Positions 59,482-64,000 of a stretch of DNA of 64,000 bases are shown one piece after another (positions within the stretch are counted from its first letter, which is position 1; every line of letters starts with the position of its first letter). The translations under genes and the position numbers were made by a program. The notes under the pieces are model-generated. The model was given only the letters and a program-made list of their open reading frames with translations. It made no database searches and had not been told where the DNA came from. The stretch spans positions 62,001-126,000 of the forward strand of contig NZ_VFYR02000005.1 in assembly GCF_006489205.2 (NCBI RefSeq), read 5' to 3'. This stretch comes from Brevibacterium sp. XM4083. Its GTDB lineage: Bacteria; Actinomycetota; Actinomycetes; Actinomycetales; Brevibacteriaceae.

Positions 59482-61005
59482 ATGTCAGAGACGACGAGCA
59501 TTCCGCTGCTCGACATCCGCGGCGCCGCCAAATCCTTCCCGGGCGTGAGAGCCCTGGCGAACGTCGACCTCGACCTGTTTCCCGGCGAGGTCCTCGGCCT
59601 CGTCGGGGAGAACGGAGCCGGGAAGTCGACGCTGATGAAGCTGCTCTCGGGCGTCTACACCCCGGATGCCGGCGTGTTCCGGATCGACGGCACCCCGGTG
59701 ACGATCGGGTCGACGACCGACGCCGAACGCCTCGGCATCGCCATCATCCACCAGGAGTTCAACCTCGTCGAGGATCTCACGGTGGCCCAGAACATCTATC
59801 TCGGTCGCGAACCGCGGATCGGTCCCTTCATCAGCGAACGTCAGCTCAACCGGGATGCGCAGACCCTCTTCACCCGGCTCGGCCTCGCACTCGACCCGCG
59901 CGCCGTCGTCGGGCGGCTCACCGTCGCCGCGCAGCAGATGGTCGAGATCGCGAAAGCGCTCAACCAGGACGCGCGGATCCTCATCATGGACGAACCCACC
60001 GCCGCCCTCAACGATGAGGAGGTCGAAGTCCTCCACGGGCTCATCCGCCGCTTCATCACCCCGGAGACCGGCGTCATCTACATCTCGCACCGGATGCCCG
60101 AGCTCAAGGCGATCACGGAGCGGATCACCGTCATCCGCGACGGAGAGAAGATCGGCACCGTGCCGACCGCAACGACCGAGATGCCCGAGGTCATCCGCAT
60201 GATGGTCGGGCGCGAACTCGCCGCCGTCGCCGACGCACCCGCCCACGACGACTCCGCCGAGGTGGTCCTCTCCGTGACGGACCTGCAGACGAAGGCGAAG
60301 CTGCGGGGCATCAGCTTCGATCTTCGCCGTGGCGAGATCCTCGGTCTCGCCGGTCTCATGGGAGCCGGTCGCACGGAGACCGCCCGCGCGATCATCGGCG
60401 CCGACCCCCTGACAGCCGGGACGGTCAGCGTCGACGGCCGAGCGGTGACGATCGGCAGTCCGGCGGCGGCTGCGCGACTGGGGATCTGCTATCTGTCCGA
60501 GGACCGCAAACAGCTCGGCGTGCTCGTGGGCCAGAGCGTCCGCGACAACATCGCCCTGCCGAGTCTGCGGCGCTTCAGTCGCTTCGGGTTCACCGACGAG
60601 ACGGCCATCGACTCCACCGCCCGTGACCTCGTGTCACGGCTGCGGATCCGCACGCCGTCGATCACGCAGGTGCTCGAGAAGCTCTCCGGCGGCAACCAGC
60701 AGAAGGTCGCCATCGCGAAATGGCTCGTCAAGGACTGTGATGTCTTCATCTTCGACGAGCCCACCCGGGGCATCGACGTCGGCGCGAAGGCCGAGATCTA
60801 CGCCCTGCTGCGGGAGCTCAGCGCGCAGGGCAAGTCGATCATCGTCATCTCCTCCGAACTGCCCGAGGTCCTCCTGCTCTCCCACCGCATCGCCGTGCTC
60901 AGCGAGGGCCGCCTCACCGGCATCCTCGCCGCCGCCGATGCCACGCAGGACTCCGTCATGGCCCTGGCCACGCAGCACACCGAATCGATGGGAATCGTCG
61001 CCTGA
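59482..61005 (+). CDS. sugar ABC transporter ATPase (RbsA-like, duplicated)
   Basis: A 507-aa peripheral ATPase with two fused nucleotide-binding domains energising a CUT2-type sugar importer. The first domain has Walker A GENGAGKST at 42-50 and Walker B LIMDEPTAAL near 170-179. The second has a degenerate P-loop region (LAGLMGAGRTETAR), LSGGNQQKVAIAKWL and FDEPTRGIDVGAKAEIY. This pattern, one normal and one altered site, is usual for RbsA/MglA. First gene of an operon with permease and binding protein; promoter and operators lie 50-110 bp upstream. Confidence 0.93.
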   Translation: MSETTSIPLLDIRGAAKSFPGVRALANVDLDLFPGEVLGLVGENGAGKSTLMKLLSGVYTPDAGVFRIDGTPVTIGSTTDAERLGIAIIHQEFNLVEDLTVAQNIYLGREPRIGPFISERQLNRDAQTLFTRLGLALDPRAVVGRLTVAAQQMVEIAKALNQDARILIMDEPTAALNDEEVEVLHGLIRRFITPETGVIYISHRMPELKAITERITVIRDGEKIGTVPTATTEMPEVIRMMVGRELAAVADAPAHDDSAEVVLSVTDLQTKAKLRGISFDLRRGEILGLAGLMGAGRTETARAIIGADPLTAGTVSVDGRAVTIGSPAAAARLGICYLSEDRKQLGVLVGQSVRDNIALPSLRRFSRFGFTDETAIDSTARDLVSRLRIRTPSITQVLEKLSGGNQQKVAIAKWLVKDCDVFIFDEPTRGIDVGAKAEIYALLRELSAQGKSIIVISSELPEVLLLSHRIAVLSEGRLTGILAAADATQDSVMALATQHTESMGIVA

Positions 61006-62061
61006 ATGAATGCCGAAACCGCTTCCGCCGCCCGCCCGCAGACCGCTGATGCCCCGGCGACCGACACCAGTCGTCCCGCCGGGACGCGCAGCTTCTGGCG
61101 CAACTCGCTGCAGCAGCTCCTCGCTGTGGCGAGCCTCATCGTCATCATCATCGTCTTCGCGATCATCAACCCCGATTCGTTCCTCACCGTCACGAACCTC
61201 TCGACGATCCTCACGACCGTGACGACCGTCGGGCTGCTCGCCCTCGGCGTCACGTTCATCATCATCACCGGCGGCATCGACCTGTCCGTGGGCACGGGGA
61301 TGATCCTCTGCGGTGTCATGGCCGGCGTCTTCATCACGAACATGGGTCTGCCGCTCATCGTCGGGATCGCCCTGACGATCGCCTTCGGCGGCCTTATCGG
61401 CCTCGTCAACGGCGTCAATGTCGCCGTCCTCGGGCTGCCGCCGTTCATCGCCACGCTCGGCATGATGATGATCACGCAGGGGCTGTCGCTCGTCGTCAGC
61501 GGGACCAAGCCGATCTACTTCACCGACAGCCCCGGCTTCGGGGCGATCATGAATGTCTCGCTCATCCCCGGGATGCGGCTGCCGCTGGGCACCGTGCTCT
61601 TCCTCATCCTCATCGTCGTCTCGGTCGTCGTCCTCCAGCGCACCCTCATCGGCCGCACGGCGTTCGCGATCGGCTCGAACGAGAAAGCCACGAGGCTCTC
61701 GGGCGTCAATGTCCGCGGCTGGCTGATCTCCGTCTACGTCCTCTGCGGGCTCTTCGTCGGCCTCGCCGGGGTGCTCTCGGCCTCCCGGCTCAGTTCGGCG
61801 CAGCCGACGGGCGGCGCCGGCATCGAGCTGCAGGCGATCGCCGCGGTGATCATCGGCGGCACGTCGCTCGCCGGAGGTCGCGGGTCGATGGTCGGCACCG
61901 TCATCGGCGCCCTCATCATGGCCGTCCTCGACAACGGTCTGCGCATGGCCGGCGTCGCCCAGGAATGGCAGCAGGTGGCCATCGGCATCGTCGTGCTGCT
62001 CGCCGTCTACCTCGACATCGTGCGCAAGAAGAACTCCTCCACCGGATCCGCACCGCTCTGA
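61006..62061 (+). CDS. sugar ABC transporter permease (RbsC-like)
   Basis: A 351-aa membrane protein with about ten hydrophobic segments of the BPD_transp_2 family. TLGVTFIIITGGIDLSVG-type sequence (here LALGVTFIIITGGIDLSVGTGM near residues 76-97), GLVNGVNVAVLGLPPFIATLGMM and AIGSNEKATRLSGVNV, AVIIGGTSLAGGRGSMVGTVIGAL are diagnostic. The ATG directly follows the ATPase TGA. The 37-residue cytoplasmic N-terminus is Ala/Thr/Arg-rich. Works with the neighbouring ATPase and lipoprotein. Confidence 0.93.
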   Translation: MNAETASAARPQTADAPATDTSRPAGTRSFWRNSLQQLLAVASLIVIIIVFAIINPDSFLTVTNLSTILTTVTTVGLLALGVTFIIITGGIDLSVGTGMILCGVMAGVFITNMGLPLIVGIALTIAFGGLIGLVNGVNVAVLGLPPFIATLGMMMITQGLSLVVSGTKPIYFTDSPGFGAIMNVSLIPGMRLPLGTVLFLILIVVSVVVLQRTLIGRTAFAIGSNEKATRLSGVNVRGWLISVYVLCGLFVGLAGVLSASRLSSAQPTGGAGIELQAIAAVIIGGTSLAGGRGSMVGTVIGALIMAVLDNGLRMAGVAQEWQQVAIGIVVLLAVYLDIVRKKNSSTGSAPL

Positions 62062-62099
62062 CCCACCATCGCCCTCACGAAGAATCGAAGGAGATCACC

Positions 62100-63071
62100 A
62101 TGAGGATAGGAAAGCTGCTCACCTCGCTCGCGGCACTGTCGTCCATCGCCCTCATCGCCACCGGCTGCGGTTCGGCCGACACCGGATCGAGCGGAGGGGA
62201 CGGGGAGAGGACGATCGCGATCATCTCGAAGGGCTATCAGCACCAGTTCTGGCAGACCGTGAAGAAGGGTGCGGAGGAGAAGGCGAAGGAACTCGGCGTC
62301 ACCGTCACCTTCGAAGGGCCCGACAGCGAGACCGACGTCGAACAGCAGGTCACCCAGCTGCAGACGGCGCTCGACAAGCAGCCCGACGCCGTCGCGATCG
62401 CGGCACTCGACAGCAAGGCCGTCATCCCGCTGCTCCAGCAGGCGCAGTCGAACGACATCCCCGTCATCGCCTTCGACTCCGGAGTCGACAGCGACATCCC
62501 GCTGACCACGGTGGCCACGGACAACAAGGCGGCAGCCGCCGAGGACGCGAAGAAGCTCGCCGAGGCACTCGGCGGCACGGGCAAGGTCGGCATCGTCACC
62601 CATTCGGAGACGGCCCAGACCGGGGTCGAACGCCGGGACGGCTTCGTCGAGTACCTCGAGCAGAACGAACCGAACATCGAGATCGTCGCCGAGCAGAACG
62701 CCGACGGCGATCAGGCGAAGTCGGCGGACGCGACGAAGGCGATGCTCCAGGCCAACCCCGACCTCGCCGGTCTCTACGGCACGAACGAAGGCGCGGCGAT
62801 CGGCGTCGTCCAAGGAGCCAAGGAGCTCGGCAACACTGACGCGACGATCGTCGGCTTCGACTCGGGCAAGGCCCAGCTCGACGCGATCCGGGACGGGTCG
62901 ATGCTCGGCGCAGTCACGCAGAGTCCGCTCGACATCGGATCGCAGACCGTGCAGGCCGCCGTCGACGCCATCGACGGCAAGGAGCTCGAGAAGCAGATCC
63001 CGACCGCGTTCTACTGGTACGACAAGACCAACATCGACGATCCGAAGATCGCCGAACTCCTCTACGAATGA
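62100..63071 (+). CDS. sugar ABC transporter substrate-binding lipoprotein (RbsB-like)
   Basis: A 323-aa exported lipoprotein. The signal peptide ends in ALIATGC (acylated Cys near residue 23), followed by a short Gly/Ser linker and the Peripla_BP_4 domain. Conserved parts are ISKGYQHQFWQTVKKGAEEKAKELGV, AIAALDSKAVIPLLQQAQSNDIPVIAFDSGVDSD and IVGFDSGKAQLDAIRDG. It captures the sugar outside the membrane and presents it to the permease. AAGGAG lies before the ATG. The likely ligand is a pentose, hexose or sugar acid; none can be named from sequence. A hairpin follows the gene, marking the end of the ABC operon. Confidence 0.93.
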   Translation: MRIGKLLTSLAALSSIALIATGCGSADTGSSGGDGERTIAIISKGYQHQFWQTVKKGAEEKAKELGVTVTFEGPDSETDVEQQVTQLQTALDKQPDAVAIAALDSKAVIPLLQQAQSNDIPVIAFDSGVDSDIPLTTVATDNKAAAAEDAKKLAEALGGTGKVGIVTHSETAQTGVERRDGFVEYLEQNEPNIEIVAEQNADGDQAKSADATKAMLQANPDLAGLYGTNEGAAIGVVQGAKELGNTDATIVGFDSGKAQLDAIRDGSMLGAVTQSPLDIGSQTVQAAVDAIDGKELEKQIPTAFYWYDKTNIDDPKIAELLYE

Positions 63072-63078
63072 GCATCGG

Positions 63079-63117
63079 CCGCCTCGGCGAGGTCTCTGCC
63101 GGCCGTCGCCGAGGCGG
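63079..63117 (+). terminator. stem-loop terminator after the ABC operon
   Basis: Perfect 12-bp arms CCGCCTCGGCGA and TCGCCGAGGCGG around a 15-nt loop, 8 bp after the binding-protein stop. Confidence 0.7.
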
Positions 63118-63193
63118 ACGAACCGGTCGTCGCCGACGAGGACTGGGCAGCCGCCGGCCGCGGCGCTGCCGACGATCATGCCCGGTGAGGACA

Positions 63194-63199
63194 TAAGGT
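63194..63199 (+). promoter_or_regulatory. -10 element TAAGGT for leaderless GntR mRNA
   Basis: TAAGGT (TANNNT) ends 7 nt before the ATG at 63207. A GGAG lies 2 nt from the ATG, too close to act as a good Shine-Dalgarno. Confidence 0.45.
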
Positions 63200-63206
63200 T
63201 GGAGCC

Positions 63207-63911
63207 ATGGCACTGACGGACGACGCGCTCGACAAGATCAAGGATCTCATCGTCACCGGTGAGCTCAGACCGGGGGACCGGCTGCCCCCTGAGGCCGAGC
63301 TCTCCGAGCGGCTCGGCCTCTCCCGCAACTCCCTTCGGGAGGCGGTCAAGGCCCTCGACTTCATCAACGTCCTCGACGTGCGACGCGGTTCGGGAACCTA
63401 CGTCACCTCGCTCTCGGCCGAGGATCTCACCGAGGCGGTGTCGTTCCTCGTCGACGTCCATGCCTCGGGGTCGCTGCGGGAGATCCTCGAGGTCAGGCGC
63501 ATCTTCGAAGCCGAGACCGCGTACCGCGCGGCGACCCGCATCGACGCGGCCGGGCTCGAGGACCTGCGGCAGACGATCAGAGACACCGACGCTGACTCGG
63601 TCGAATCCCTCGTCTCCCACGACTTCGACTTCCATGCGACGATCGCCAAGCACGCAGGCAACGACTACCTCGCCGCGATGCTCGAAGCCGTGTCGATGAA
63701 GACGACCCGAGCGCGGACCTGGCGGGGCATGACCGATCCCGGCGCCATCGAGCGCACTCTCGATGAGCACCGGGCGATCATCGACGCCCTCGCCGCCGGA
63801 GACGCACGACTGGCGCAGTCGATGATGATCCTCCACGTCACCGGTGTGCAGCGCTGGGTCGACGAGGTCGACGTCGTCGCCGACGACGACCCCGGACCGG
63901 GCGCGGGCTGA
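63207..63911 (+). CDS. GntR/FadR-family transcriptional regulator
   Basis: A 234-aa regulator with an N-terminal GntR winged helix-turn-helix (residues 5-68: KIKDLIVTGELRPGDRLPPEAELSERLGLSRNSLREAVKALDFINVLDVRRGSGTYV region) and a helical FCD domain (residues 80-225; EVRRIFEAETAYRAA, HDFDFHATIAKHAGNDYL and the final DEHRAIIDALAAGDARLAQSMMILHV, which supply the metal/ligand site). It follows the ABC operon and precedes a short-chain dehydrogenase on the opposite strand; it probably senses a sugar acid and controls both. The palindrome at 59421 is a candidate target. Confidence 0.9.
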   Translation: MALTDDALDKIKDLIVTGELRPGDRLPPEAELSERLGLSRNSLREAVKALDFINVLDVRRGSGTYVTSLSAEDLTEAVSFLVDVHASGSLREILEVRRIFEAETAYRAATRIDAAGLEDLRQTIRDTDADSVESLVSHDFDFHATIAKHAGNDYLAAMLEAVSMKTTRARTWRGMTDPGAIERTLDEHRAIIDALAAGDARLAQSMMILHVTGVQRWVDEVDVVADDDPGPGAG

Positions 63912-63914
63912 GGC

Positions 63915-64000
63915 TCACTCCGCGCGCAGACGCAGCCCCTGCATGCCGCCGTCGACGGCGATCGCCGAACCGGTCGTCGAGCCCTGGAGAGGACTGGCGA
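63915..64000 (-). CDS. short-chain dehydrogenase/reductase, C-terminal end (5' part outside window)
   Basis: The last 28 codons of a gene entering from the right edge. The readable C-terminus ends in TTGSAIAVDGGMQGLRLRAE, and SAIAVDGGMQGL is the typical SDR ending (x-G-x-x-x-x-V-D-G-G). It converges with the GntR gene, with only 3 bp between the stops. An SDR next to a sugar ABC operon suggests oxidation of the imported sugar or sugar acid. Confidence 0.7.
   Translation of the reverse strand, partial: ASPLQGSTTGSAIAVDGGMQGLRLRAE

Noticed and set aside
1-64000. Frequent GCCGAGG(C/T)GG sequences, also seen in two terminator stems, as a possible Chi- or KOPS-like motif
   Set aside because: They mostly follow the direction of the genes and encode Ala-Glu-Ala/Val in preferred codons, so codon use explains them. 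A strand-skew count over the whole chromosome would be needed to reopen this.
1-64000. CRISPR arrays, tRNA genes, IS elements, phage genes, toxin-antitoxin pairs
   Set aside because: I looked through intergenic regions and protein products and saw none; the longest gaps are under 300 bp and hold promoters or hairpins.

Overview
The window is a gene-dense stretch of a high-G+C (about two thirds by eye) actinobacterial chromosome. An actinobacterial-type inositol-3-phosphate synthase, malate:quinone oxidoreductase, TANNNT -10 boxes placed 6-7 nt before start codons (leaderless mRNAs), and many small catabolic operons with their own regulators fit Micrococcales. My best guess is Brevibacterium or a close relative; this is inference, with no 16S or marker search behind it. 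I see no tRNA, rRNA, IS element, phage gene or CRISPR array, and no gene-free stretch longer than 300 bases.

Layout. 1-11.6 kb: 3' end of ino1, an AbgT-type transporter, a Bax inhibitor-1-like membrane protein, a small protein paired with a membrane-anchored molybdopterin oxidoreductase, acetoacetyl-CoA synthetase, a sodium:solute symporter with a tiny membrane partner, an unknown protein, and an AAA ATPase preceded by TACGG direct repeats. 11.6-19.4 kb: VOC protein/AraC pair, mqo with a divergent LysR, then LysR/PrpF/MatC-type dicarboxylate genes. 19.6-23.4 kb: an SbcD/SbcC-like nuclease-ATPase pair. 23.5-26.6 kb: acyl-CoA ligase and acyl-CoA dehydrogenase, each preceded by a similar palindromic operator.

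26.7-43.3 kb is the most striking part, a taurine/sulfonate dissimilation island: taurine-pyruvate aminotransferase (tpa), sulfoacetaldehyde acetyltransferase (xsc), phosphate acetyltransferase (pta), a TauR-like MocR regulator in an operon with a universal stress protein, an IclR regulator, an APC permease and an SSS symporter. It also holds an amidohydrolase overlapping a CobW-type metallochaperone GTPase, and a CobS/CobT-like AAA+/VWA pair with no cobaltochelatase large subunit in the window. Taurine would be transaminated to sulfoacetaldehyde, Xsc would release sulfite and make acetyl phosphate, and Pta would form acetyl-CoA. The metal-handling and AAA/VWA genes are not part of the textbook pathway.

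43.5-51.1 kb carries aromatic-ring genes: a FAH-family hydrolase and extradiol dioxygenase opposite a GntR regulator, then an AraC regulator, an FAD aromatic hydroxylase and a single polypeptide fusing maleylacetate reductase to hydroxyquinol 1,2-dioxygenase (a resorcinol/hydroxyquinol route). 51.2-55.8 kb is a four-carbon acid-sugar operon (GntP permease, DUF1537-type kinase, PdxA2-type dehydrogenase, DeoR regulator). 56-58.3 kb is a His-rich CPH-type copper P-type ATPase under a CsoR-like operator. 58.3-59.2 kb is a two-domain VOC dioxygenase-like protein. 59.5-64 kb is a ribose-type ABC importer (ATPase, permease, lipoprotein), a GntR/FadR regulator and the 3' end of a short-chain dehydrogenase.
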